Shown here in pieces: positions 55,155 through 64,000 of a DNA stretch of 64,000 nucleotides. The DNA comes from Pyrus communis (Eukaryota > Streptophyta > Magnoliopsida > Rosales > Rosaceae). The notes under the pieces were generated by a model. It did not search any database, was not told the DNA's origin, and saw only the letters and a program-made list of their open reading frames with translations. The stretch is taken from assembly GCF_963583255.1 (NCBI RefSeq), contig NC_084805.1:12803375-12867374 (forward strand). The letters run 5' to 3'. Position 1 is the first letter of the stretch; each line of letters begins with the position of its first letter. Both the position numbers and the translations under genes were made by a program.

Positions 55155-57545
55155 AATAGCTACGTGGAAACTCATTGAAGATGTTACTTTGTTTCAATGT
55201 TGGGTTCACATTACTCATGACCCACTTACGAGTAATGAGATGGAGTTACGAGAAATATGGAGTAGAATTAGGGAAGAGTTTTGTGAGAAGCTTGGAGATT
55301 GCACAAGAAGTAGTCAAGGTCTTCAAGGTCGTTGAAAAAAAACTCAACATAGCGTTTACTTGTTGGAAAAACACTATCTCTCATGCGTCCACTAATCTAC
55401 GTAGTGGGACAAGTTTAGCGAAACAGGGTGACAATATTTTTAATTATGTATATTTTAATTTATTTATTTGTGTTACACCCACATTTTGTAGACATTACAA
55501 GCACAAGCATTCTACAATGCGAAGAACAGCAACAAATCATTCAACAAATGGGAATGCTGGGAAATTGTCAAACATTGTCCCAGATACAAAATTGTGCCAA
55601 CCGGTCCAGAAGTTGTCATGCACGACACTCCTCTACATAATTCCCCAGAAGCACACCCGGCGGAACAGGAAGACGACACATTTGAAGAGACAAAAGGGAC
55701 ACCTGAAAAAGTGTTGGAGACACTAGCTTTAATTTTCTTAAATCAACTTCCCAACAAATATAATTCTCGATTATTTAAGGTTGCATCTAACCTTGTTAGA
55801 TTGCCTACGTACCCTTGATCGGGATAAAGCCTTTCGTAGTTCACATTTAATTTCCAATCCATATTCAATTATATTCAAATAACCGAAATAACCAACATTA
55901 GCTTTAATAACGAAACACATCAAATGAATACCAAATTCATATTTAGAATATTAAAATTTGCACAAATTGGCAGCATCGACCCACTGGCCACGTGCGGGTT
56001 CACATTTCGTTTACAATCCATATTCAATTATATTCAAATAACCAACATTAGCTTTAATAATGAAACACATAAAATGGATACCAAATTCATATTTAGAATA
56101 CTAAAATTTGCACAAATTGGTAGCATTGGCCCACTGACCACGTGTGGGTTCACATTTCATTTCCAATCCATATTCAATTATATTCAAATAACCGAAATAA
56201 CCAACATTAGCTTTAATAACGAAACACATCAAATGGATACCAAATTCATATTTAGAATATTAAAATTTTCACAAATTGCCAGTATCGGTCCACTGGCCAC
56301 GCGTTGCCACACGTGGCGGTTTCCGGCGAACGGAAACCCCAAATTCTGACTAACTCTAAAAATTACCAAATTTTACAGGCAAGTAGAGTTCAATGAGAGG
56401 AACAACTTTCATACCTAGGCCGAAGTCTAATTCGGCCAGGAAACACCTCAAATCACCCTCAAACTGCCGGAAACCCTCGAAATTGGGTGTACTTGATTCG
56501 ACTCCAAAACAACTCTGACGCCCCAACCAATGCATGGTCTTTGTTCCAGGCCTTAGGAGGATACTATAGGTGGTGTGATCGAAGGAAATTATTTTACAAT
56601 TGAAGGATCAACGTCAAGAACCCCTCCCGCACCCACTGGTGCGGTTTTCCCCAATTCAATCCAATTTCATCAGTTTTCGAGTGGAAATGGAAGAGAGAAC
56701 AACTGGGTTTAAAGTAAGGATCATTTTGGTACCGGTCTCATCGTTAACGATGGCTAGAATCGGAAAATATGGATGGGTCTCGAAGAGGGATCCGGTTCCC
56801 TCTTTCTCTTCTCCTTCTTTTCCCCTCCTTTCATTTCTTTCTAATTGGCCGGTCCCATTCCTCCTTTCTCTCCTTTCTCTTCTCTCCTTCTCATCCCAGC
56901 CATCCATCTCTCACTCTTCTTTTCTTTTCCTTTCATCCCAGCCACACACGTGGCATATCACATGGCTCCAAAAAATCTGGAGCCTTCTAGATGAAGGTTA
57001 AAATTACAAAAATATACGTGACTTACAACGTTAATAACTTTTGTTATAACTCCGTTTCACTAACGGTTTGCACCTATACGTTCGTGAGATCAAGCTCTAT
57101 TCAAACATATGAATTGTGACCGCAAAGGGTCTACATATTTTAGATAATTAATTTCCAAACTTCAAACTTCATAACTAGTTTAATTTAAAACTCAATTCAA
57201 ATAAATTAATATAAATTCTCGAAAAATAATATAAAATCTCAATAATACCAATACGTAAATTATAATAATTTTTGGTAACAAAATTTTAAAATTCCTCAAT
57301 TAAATTTTCATAACCATAAATCTATTTATTTTTTATTTTCTCCACATATTCATAATTATGAATATTCTATTCCATATTTTTAAATTTTTAGGGTATTACA
57401 AATGTCTCCGAATTCTAAATATTTTGGACATCGGAAAAAAAGATGTGGTGCGAAGGAGGCGTGCAAGAGATGAGGAAACAAGTCGAGGAGGTTCTAGCTG
57501 CACATATCCTAGCAAAAGATTCTAGCACCACATCTCCTAGCTCAT
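55155..57545 (+). pseudogene. Harbinger 2 ORF1 (Myb/NAM-associated type), split by an LTR
   Basis: Exon 1 reads EDVTLFQCWVHITHDPLTSN, then EMELREIWSRIREEFCEKLG and DCTRSS, the SANT-type domain of this ORF1 family, then a stop at about 55335. A probable intron ends TTTGTAG at 55490. The next exon reads LQAQAFYNAKNSNKSFNKWE, CWEIVKHCPRYKIVPTGPE and DTPLHNSPEA. An LTR enters near 55735. The C-terminal end, with KKDVVRRRRARDEE-like sequence in shifting frames, resumes after 57401. The protein would have assisted the transposase by binding DNA. Confidence 0.65.
55735..57400 (-). mobile_element. Reverse LTR in Harbinger 2 ORF1, with three ~155-bp internal repeats
   Basis: The right edge reads TTTAGGGTATTACA (57400), the complement of an LTR start TGTAATACCC. 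It matches the solo LTR at 41881 in inverted orientation over several stretches, including GGAGCCTTCTAGAT and GCCTACGTACCCTTG. The left limit near 55735 is uncertain because the terminal ~200 bp do not match. At about 55840-56340 a unit of about 150-160 bp beginning near CATATTCAATTATATTC is present three times; this triplication is absent from the other LTR. A 426-nt open frame over the repeats is a product of the repeat, not a known gene. Confidence 0.7.
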
Positions 57546-57757
57546 GAGACTTTGTATAATTTCTTATTTATTTTTAGTACTAGATGTAGTTTCTTATTTA
57601 TTTTTAGTACTTTATGTAATTTCTTATTTATTTTTAGTAATAGATGTAATTTCTTATTTATTTTTAGTACCAAATAAACTTAAAACACACGAATAACTTT
57701 AAAATAAACTTAAAATGACATAAACTAATAACTTTATTCTTCCACCACAAGCTCCTT

Positions 57758-58441
57758 TTAATCTTCACCTTGTTGCAATCTCCACTGGTGCTTAATCAAG
57801 TTAGTTTGATAGGTTAAGTGCCAATTTGGTAGTTGCATATTGGTGTACCGCTCCACGATCAAGTGATTGTAATGTCTATCCCGTTCCAATGGCTTGTGTT
57901 GCACGAGATCTTTAGTGTGGTCATAAGCACAATAGATACGTGTTCTTGAGTTGTTCATCGTGTCCAGCTCATATTCATCGACGACATCATAATCATACTC
58001 ATCTTCCACAGTCATGTTGTGGAGGATGATACGCGTCATCATGATGGATTGAAAATCCTTGACAGTAAACGTTCTGGCAGCAGCCTTGACAATCGCCCTG
58101 ACACGCCCCAATCCTAATATTCCACGAACACCATGATAGGCACGTGCTAGCCAACACACGAGGGTGACGAAACCCATTTATTGAATGCAAATGCTGAGAA
58201 CAAGGAATACATAAGACTTATAAATTTAAATATAATTAATGTGCAAATGAGGAATGTGTTCAGAGCATACAACTAATTCTATACACTAGAAAAAGAAATG
58301 ATATAAAATTGAATGAACAAAGGAATGGGTCCTACACTGAGAGGACTCGAAGATGCCGATGTGGAAATGCCTTGACGCTGAGATCGTACACCTCGAATCT
58401 AAATCTTGAGGGGGCACAAAACAAACATGAGTGGACCAAGT

Positions 58442-58509
<68 letters not shown>

Positions 58510-60955
58510 CTGAAACAGTTATCAACATACTAACCCCCAAAGTTTTATGAAAACTCATAGCATAATATGTAGTAGGTTTTCCGAAAATCCTAGCATGCCA
58601 TAAAAACTATCATAAATCATATCTCATATAAAGTGTGCTAACTAGTGGTATCAGTATAAGTGTGTAAAAACATATACACATATACACATATACCTCCTGC
58701 CAACCATATATACACATATACCTCCTACCAACCATATATCTCCCTCAGCCTTATTTCATACCTCGCCCGTAGGTAGAACAATGACCACTGGATATGCACA
58801 AAATCATTGAACATACTTTTCAAACATAGGTACATATATCTCAAAAGCATCTTCATAGTATAAAATCATCCATTATCTATACTATAAAGAAGTGTGTAAA
58901 AACATGTTCTAAATAGTATATCGACATCCATCAGATATCTTACAAAGAACATGGGTTCGATAGAAAATATGGCATTCGAAAATAAGCTCAGTATAACATG
59001 ATAATCAATTTCTCATAAAACATTCACAAACATATTTAGTAAATCATGTTTTTCATGTATGCATTTCTACTATTAAAACATGCATTTTTGAAAGGGTCCA
59101 CTCACAATACTTCGCCGTTGAAAAGCTGCGCAGATTAGCGAAGACAAAACGCCGTAAGATATGCACTTAAGCACATAAAGGGTTCAATTAATAAAACTAT
59201 ACTCAAATGATTTAATTTGGGAAAACAAACATCAGAAACGGGTCCAGGACGTCGACATTAGCTTAGGAGGGGTTCCAGATGAAAACCCGAAAGCTGGTCA
59301 AAAAATCAACTGTCAAAGTCAAAGTCAACGGATCGGGTCAATGTGTCAAACTGGGTTAGAGTTTGGGTTGGACCTGGGTTGGTAGGTCAAAGGGATTTGG
59401 GCTTGAAAGCCCGACCCGAGGTTCTTGGGTCTAAGGGTTTAGGGCTTTAGGAAATGGGCCCAAAGAATTGGGCTTAGGGCCCGACCCCAAAGGCCAAGGG
59501 CCCGTGGTACAACTGGCCTGAAGGCTTACAAGAAAAGGGTTTTGGGTTAGGTTTGAAGGTTTAATGCTTAAGGCCCGGCCTAAGTATTGGGTTAAGGGTC
59601 CGAGTCACCAACGGCTTGAAGGGCTTGTTTTGCTTGTGATCACCAGGGAAGGAAGTCGGAGCTTCCTAGCTCCAGTCACCATCAAACTAACAATCTAGGG
59701 CATCAAACTAACAATCTAGGGCGTTTACTTAGTACCAAAAAGTAGTGTAAAGTAAAGGGAAGAGAGTGGTACCTTCCAAACACCATGAAAAGGCTGGAGA
59801 TAGCTGGATTTCGGCTCCGGAAAGTCTCAGGTGTCGGCCAACATGTGCCTATCCTGGTGTTCGTGGAATATCAGGATCGGGGCGTGTCATGCCCAACGAG
59901 CTTGTAGGATACCAAAACAAGGCTCCATATCCTTCCTACACCTCTCTTGACATTTTGTGAAGTGTTTTTTTTTTATTTTTTTTATTTTACCTTGTGGATG
60001 TGGCATTATTTTGACAAACGTTTACCACCTTAGGTAAATGATGTTTGCTAGGTAGTATGTTCATTCGTATGCATGGCCATTCACCCAATATGCGACCCTT
60101 GGTGCTTTTTCTTGCAGAACCTCGTCGAACATTGGAGATTAGGCCAGGACATTGAGGTCATTTTGAGCTCCTAGAACACCAAAAAAAGCATGCCAAATCC
60201 ATATATCAACTGAAGCCATTGCTTCCAAATTGATACTTTTGGCTCATTTTTTGTCGCCATAAGCTCCTTGCCACGCACTTGGACAGTTTTTCCAAGTCTA
60301 GTGCATGCAGTCGATATTTCCAATTATGACAGGAAAGCCTCGCATCTCACCATTCTTCAAAAGCCTTTGCATGTCCTTTGGCGTGGGTCTCCGGAGGTAC
60401 TCATTTGTGTATAGGGCTTCGATTGCAGAGCAAAACCGCATCAGGAACTCCATAACAATTGTTTTTCCCATCCTCGTTATCTCATCCACTTGATCTGTAG
60501 ATGCTCCATATGCAAGCATCCGCAAAGTAGCCGTAATTTTTTGTTCAGAAAAAAGACCTAGAACATGAAAAACATCTTTTTTTTGCACAAAGTATGGATC
60601 ATGGTTGCAAATAGCACTCATGATCGAACAAACTTTGTTGCATTCTAAAATGATGTCTAAAAATATGATCAGAGAATACACTGTTGGGGATAAAATAATC
60701 TTCCAAGAGATCTTTAGCTCATATTTCCCTCATTCTATAGAAGTTTGCGGCACGTCTGGGTTTGGCTATCTGACCCACAGGTTCCATGACACGACGGGAA
60801 AACCTCATCTCCACGTTCTATCTTCATCATCCTCATCCTTTTCCATTGCGAAAGCCTTATCTCCACCTTCCTCCACATTGAACAATTCTTCCTATTATGC
60901 CAACAATTTTTTCTGGTGCTCATCGATTTCATACAATATCCTTGAAGAAGACATT
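57758..60955 (-). pseudogene. Harbinger 2 transposase (ALP1-like, Plant_tran), split by an LTR
   Basis: On the - strand the start is MSSSRILYEIDEHQ near 60955, with early stops. The frame from about 60681 holds AICNHDPYFVQKKDVF, RMLAYGASTDQVDEI, EYLRRPTPKDMQRLL and GFPVIIGNIDCMH (first catalytic Asp). Further on, in shifting frames, come WKNCPSAWQGAYG, IWIWHAFFGVLGAQNDLNVL (second Asp) and RKDMEPCFGILQARWA (Glu). The LTR at 58099-59889 cuts in exactly here, and the frame resumes IVKAAARTF, IMMTRIILHNMTVEDEY and ends QWRLQQGED at 57758. All three catalytic positions survive, but indels and stops make it a pseudogene. Confidence 0.8.
58099..59889. mobile_element. Solo LTR with ~54-bp inverted ends, in the Harbinger transposase
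   Basis: It starts TGACACGCCCC and ends GGGGCGTGTCA; the inverted similarity runs on for about 54 bp (ATTCCACGAACACCA, GATAGGCAC) with few differences. Flanks are CGCCC (58094-58098) and TGCCC (59890-59894), a 5-bp duplication with one change; deleting the block joins ...ILQARWA to IVKAAARTF in frame. The 5-bp duplication and TG..CA ends favour an LTR over a TIR transposon, despite the long inverted ends. A (TA)n run lies at about 58442-58504, ~30-bp repeats of ATATACCTCCTRCCAACC near 58690, and a 20-bp duplication (ATCAAACTAACAATCTAGGG) at about 59682-59721. Confidence 0.75.
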
Positions 60956-61642
60956 GTAAGAACTCAAGATTTAAAAACGATGAAGAAGGATTCTAAGCTA
61001 AAAAAGAAGGATTGAGTTTGGTGTATGAATAAGGATGGATGTAGGGTTTATATGGACAAAAAAAAAAGAAAGGATGAGGTTCTGGACAATGCCATGTGGC
61101 ACTACGTGATTTGTTGGGAATCTGATTGAAATCTTGGCTAAATTATTGTAAACAGATAGTGACACGTGGCACGTCGGGATTGGTTGAAAATCTTATCGAA
61201 AATCTTTTCATAAAATAGTACGTTCAAATAATAACACGTGGCATGACAAGATTAGTTGAAAATTTGATCGAAATCTTGGCTAAATTATTGTAAACAAATA
61301 GTGACACGTGGCACGTCAAGATTGGTTGAAAATCTTATCGAACATCCATCTACAAAATAGTACTTTCGAATAATGACACGTGGCGTGACAAGATTGGTTA
61401 AAAATCCTATCTAAAATTAAAACTAAATTTCTTTATTTATTATTTTATAAAAAAATTAATAATATTTTAAATGGGCTGGGTGCCAGCACATTTTGTAGGG
61501 GTGGAGATCGTTTGTGCCAACACATTTTTTAGGGGTGGAGATACTTTTGGCCAATTACTGTTCATTGGGTCTAAAATTGTTCACTAAGTAGATTAAATGG
61601 GCTAAGTACTGTCACATTTTTTTAGGGGTGGGGTTGCTCTAA

Positions 61643-62222
61643 GAGCACTTCCACCCCTAAAAAGCCCTTCGGACAATGGGCAATTCAATCCCCAAAGTGA
61701 ATGCTAATTGTCTTTAGTAAACAGTAATTGTCCAAGTGCATATCCACCCCTAAACTAGATAGCCCAGACAATTCGTATTAAAATATTATTAATTTTTTTT
61801 AATAAAATAATAAAAGATAATTTATTTTTAATTTTGGATGACAATAAAAGACTGGTTGAAAGTATTTGAAAATATTGAAATGTGGTGTAAGGTGGAAAAA
61901 CATGGTCAGGTATTATAGAAAATAAATTTTTTATATATTTTTTGTATTTTCAATTAATTTTTATGATTTTTTTATAAGTTTTTGTATTATTAATTGCAGC
62001 TGACGTCAGTTTTGCATCATAAGGCCTAGGGGTTTGGCTAGTCGATTTTAGCCTTGGTGAGTAACTGGGCTCCCCTAGAGCCCAATGGATTGGAATGGGG
62101 TGTAAGAGTTCTTGTTTTTTTTTGTGTTTTGGGGGGGGTGGGGGGGGGGGGGGGGTGTGGCGGGCGAATGAGGGGATTTAATCTACTCTCCTGTAGGGAA
62201 TATGATAAGGTTAGAAGTGCTA
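61643..62222. mobile_element. Harbinger-family MITE A, abutting element 2
   Basis: It begins GAGCACTTCCACCCC immediately after the TAA that ends Harbinger 2 and ends GGTTAGAAGTGCTA, followed by TAA (62223-62225). Interior sequence shares CTGACGTCAG, GGGCTCCCCTAGAGCCC and GTGTAAGG phrases with the left part of element 2. It encodes nothing. A run of more than 20 G with few interruptions (about 62131-62155) lies inside. Confidence 0.6.
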
Positions 62223-62536
62223 TAAGAGCACTTCCAATGTGTAAAGGCTCCCCTTAGCAATAGGCAATTAAATCCCCCCAACTGAATAGCAACTACCTTT
62301 AATGAATAGTAATTGCCTATTGCATCTCCACCCCTCGGGGAGGGGGGTGAGGGGTGTGGCGGGCGAAGGAGGGGATTTAATCTACTCTCCTCTAGGGAAT
62401 ATGATAGGGTTAGAAGTGCTATAAAAGCACTTCCAATGTGTAAAGGCTCCCCTTAGCAATAGGCAATTAAATCCCCCCAACTGAATAGCAACTACCTTTA
62501 ATGAATAGTAATTGCCTATTGCATCTCCACCCCTCT
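62139..62536. repeat. 199-bp tandem duplication in MITE DNA
   Basis: The interval between the G-rich run and the next MITE start is duplicated with a 199-bp period: GCGGGCGAA at 62160 and 62359, and CACTTCCAATGTGTAAAGG at 62229 and 62428. The copies are nearly identical (CTGTAGGG against CTCTAGGG; GAGCAC against AAGCAC), so the duplication is younger than the MITEs. Confidence 0.85.
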
Positions 62537-63220
62537 ACTGAATAGCCCAAACAATTCGTACTAAAATATTAGTATTTTTATTATAAAATAATAAAAATAA
62601 TTTTATTTTTAATTTTGAATAGGATTTTTAAAATAATTTTATTTTTAATTTCGAATAGGATTTTGAACTGATGTCTTCACGTCACGTGTCATTATCTGAA
62701 AGTACAATTTTTGTGGATAGATTTTGATAAGATTTTTAACCAATTCCATCGCACGACGTCCTTACCTGTTTAGAATTGTTGAAAATATTGAAATGTGGTA
62801 TAAGGTGGGAGAAAATGGTAAGGTATTTATAGAAGAAAAAAAATTATAATTTTTTTTTTTTAATTCAAATTTTTTCTGATTTTTAATTTTTATTAACTTA
62901 ATTAATTTGAACCGGTATATTACAAAAAATTGAAATCTAACAAATTAGATTGTGACACGTGGCCCACCGTAACATTTCTGATTTTTTTCTCTTTTTTTTT
63001 AAATTTTTTTAAAGCCAAAAAACCTGGAGCGTTCATCTAGAACTCAAATGGTCCATATTCAATTGTAACTAAGTGGGGTTGACACGTGGGCCCCATTGTC
63101 TGAAAATATGTCGGATACGTGCCCCTACGCCCGTTGCCCACGCGCTTGACACAAATTTGTTTAGAACATGGCTAACGTAAGACTGACGTTATTTCCCCCC
63201 TCAGGCACTAGGGCCTTGGT
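62226..63220. mobile_element. Harbinger-family MITE B, right end cut by CACTA
   Basis: It begins GAGCACTTCCAATG after TAA. Its body includes AATATTGAAATGTGGTATAAGG and the ACACGTGGGCCCC region, which match the left part of Harbinger 2 in inverted orientation. No right end is seen before the CACTA terminus at 63221, so it probably continues beyond the window on the far side of that element. Confidence 0.55.
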
Positions 63221-63645
63221 CACTAGTACAAAAACACACTTGCCCAACGGAAAATTGCACGACGAAGCATATTACTTTGCCCCCAAAACGTTTCACGCGA
63301 CGTTGACAAAGAAGCATCACGCAATGATGTTTTGTGCGATGGGCCATTAAGGGACGAAGCTTTCCATCGCGCAAAATGTTTTGGACATATGCTGGTCAGT
63401 TTTCATTATACTAGGTTTTTGGATTGTTCAATATATGAATGAGAACAATTCAATTTGCCTATTTATATGAATGTTGATTTATTTTATTTGGCTTATTTTA
63501 TGTTAATTGACAAAAGAAAGATAACTGAATTTTATGAAGCATGTGTTTGCATCTTTAATATAGAACTTGCATTAGCTCCTTTGTATTGTTCGAGGCCATA
63601 TGTCCATTTTATCGATGTGCACATGAAAAGCATAAGAGTAGACTT

Positions 63646-63687
<42 letters not shown>

Positions 63688-63883
63688 ATATCTTTAATGG
63701 AATTAAATTGGTTTGGGTGTAGTCTTGTTGGCAACATTCAATTATGCTGGCATTATTACATGTATGTCTAGATAGCAAATGAATCATTCTTCTTTTTTTG
63801 TATATGGGTCCAAAACTTGGGAATGCATATTAAGTATTGTCATGATGAGTGAATTCTTTTCCACTGTAATAATGGTACTTATG

Positions 63884-63947
<64 letters not shown>

Positions 63948-64000
63948 CCATTTTCCAATTATTACACTTATGTTTAATAAGAAATGATATATTGTGACTG
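63221..64000. mobile_element. Left end of a CACTA (En/Spm-like) transposon, running off the window
   Basis: CACTAGTACAAAAACACAC is a typical CACTA terminus. The following 150 bp hold short subterminal motifs of the kind GCACGACG, GCGACGTTG, TCGCGCAAAATG, expected as transposase-binding sites. The preceding GGT would be the 3-bp target duplication. The opposite end is not in the window. Further right there are only (GT)n at about 63648-63683 and (AT)n at about 63887-63944; no transposase is seen. Confidence 0.7.
63648..63944. repeat. (GT)n and (AT)n microsatellites
   Basis: (GT)18 at about 63648-63683 and (AT)n of about 58 bp at 63887-63944, within presumed CACTA element sequence or its host. 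They are likely to be length-polymorphic. Confidence 0.9.

Larger units (their letters stand above)
54470..61639. mobile_element. PIF/Harbinger transposon 2, convergent ORFs, carrying LTR insertions
   Basis: The left end GAGCAAGTCCACCCC (54470) and right end GGGTGGGGTTGCTC (ending 61639) are inverted repeats flanked by TAA on both sides (54467-54469, 61640-61642). An ORF1 with a Myb/NAM-associated type product runs rightward (55155-57545) and an ALP1-like transposase runs leftward (60955-57758), so the two converge. The sub-terminal parts, 54590-55100 and 61050-61480, are rich in ACACGTGGC and GATTGGTTGAAAATC repeats. Two LTR insertions (about 55735-57400 and 58099-59889) account for roughly 3.4 kb; without them the element would be about 3.7 kb. 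Confidence 0.85.

Noticed and set aside
55924..56349. 141-codon + strand ORF as a gene
   Set aside because: It is a read-through of three ~155-bp tandem repeats within an LTR; the protein repeats itself and has no family.
58286..58558. ORFs with long IYIYIY runs on both strands (also near 20870 and 63900)
   Set aside because: They are translations of (TA)n microsatellites.

Overview
The window is eukaryotic nuclear DNA from a flowering plant. The evidence is spliceosomal introns with GT..AG ends, plant gene families (a single-Myb-histone telomere-binding factor and a CYSTM protein) and plant transposon superfamilies. The repeat families look like those of rosaceous trees (apple, pear, Prunus). 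That assignment is from memory and was not tested.

Only two genes look functional. On the + strand, 10198-16455 encodes a TRB/SMH telomere-binding protein in six coding exons (about 320 aa), with a probable 5'UTR intron. On the - strand, 29065-26872 encodes a 90-aa Cys-rich tail-anchored CYSTM protein in three exons; its long second intron carries a DNA transposon. Almost everything else is mobile DNA at different stages of decay.

Layout. 1-2156: reverse solo LTR. 2157-9690: old ~130-bp repeats, invaded by a MULE-type MITE (9-bp TSD) and, 27 bp further on, a 4.46-kb PIF/Harbinger element whose transposase is broken by one visible stop. 9690-16600: TRB gene. 17581-18098: a SINE and unannotated DNA. 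18099-23122: a five-level nest (Harbinger MITE > hAT > hAT > hAT > LTR piece), with target duplications readable at four levels. 24252-25464: a SINE, and a LINE-type RNase H fragment split by a solo LTR. 26041-29390: a MITE and the CYSTM gene. 29391-30495: an element with ~400-bp inverted arms. 30597-44726: a decayed Ty3/gypsy Tat-like retrotransposon that carries, antisense between integrase and the 3' LTR, a plant-mobile-domain gene with at least three recognisable introns. A solo LTR lies upstream of that gene. 44727-54466: LINE, SINE and copia remnants, plus a partial copy of the CYSTM 5'UTR/promoter. 54470-63220: a second Harbinger element with convergent ORFs, broken by two LTRs, followed head to tail by related MITEs. 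63221 to the end: the left end of a CACTA element.

The most interesting observation is the antisense intron-containing plant mobile domain gene inside the gypsy element. Antisense placement would explain how its introns survived an RNA intermediate. Also notable are the resolvable nested insertions, a four-unit 27-bp coding repeat in the TRB gene, a solo LTR with ~54-bp inverted ends, and the duplicated CYSTM promoter. All boundaries were read by eye, without database searches.
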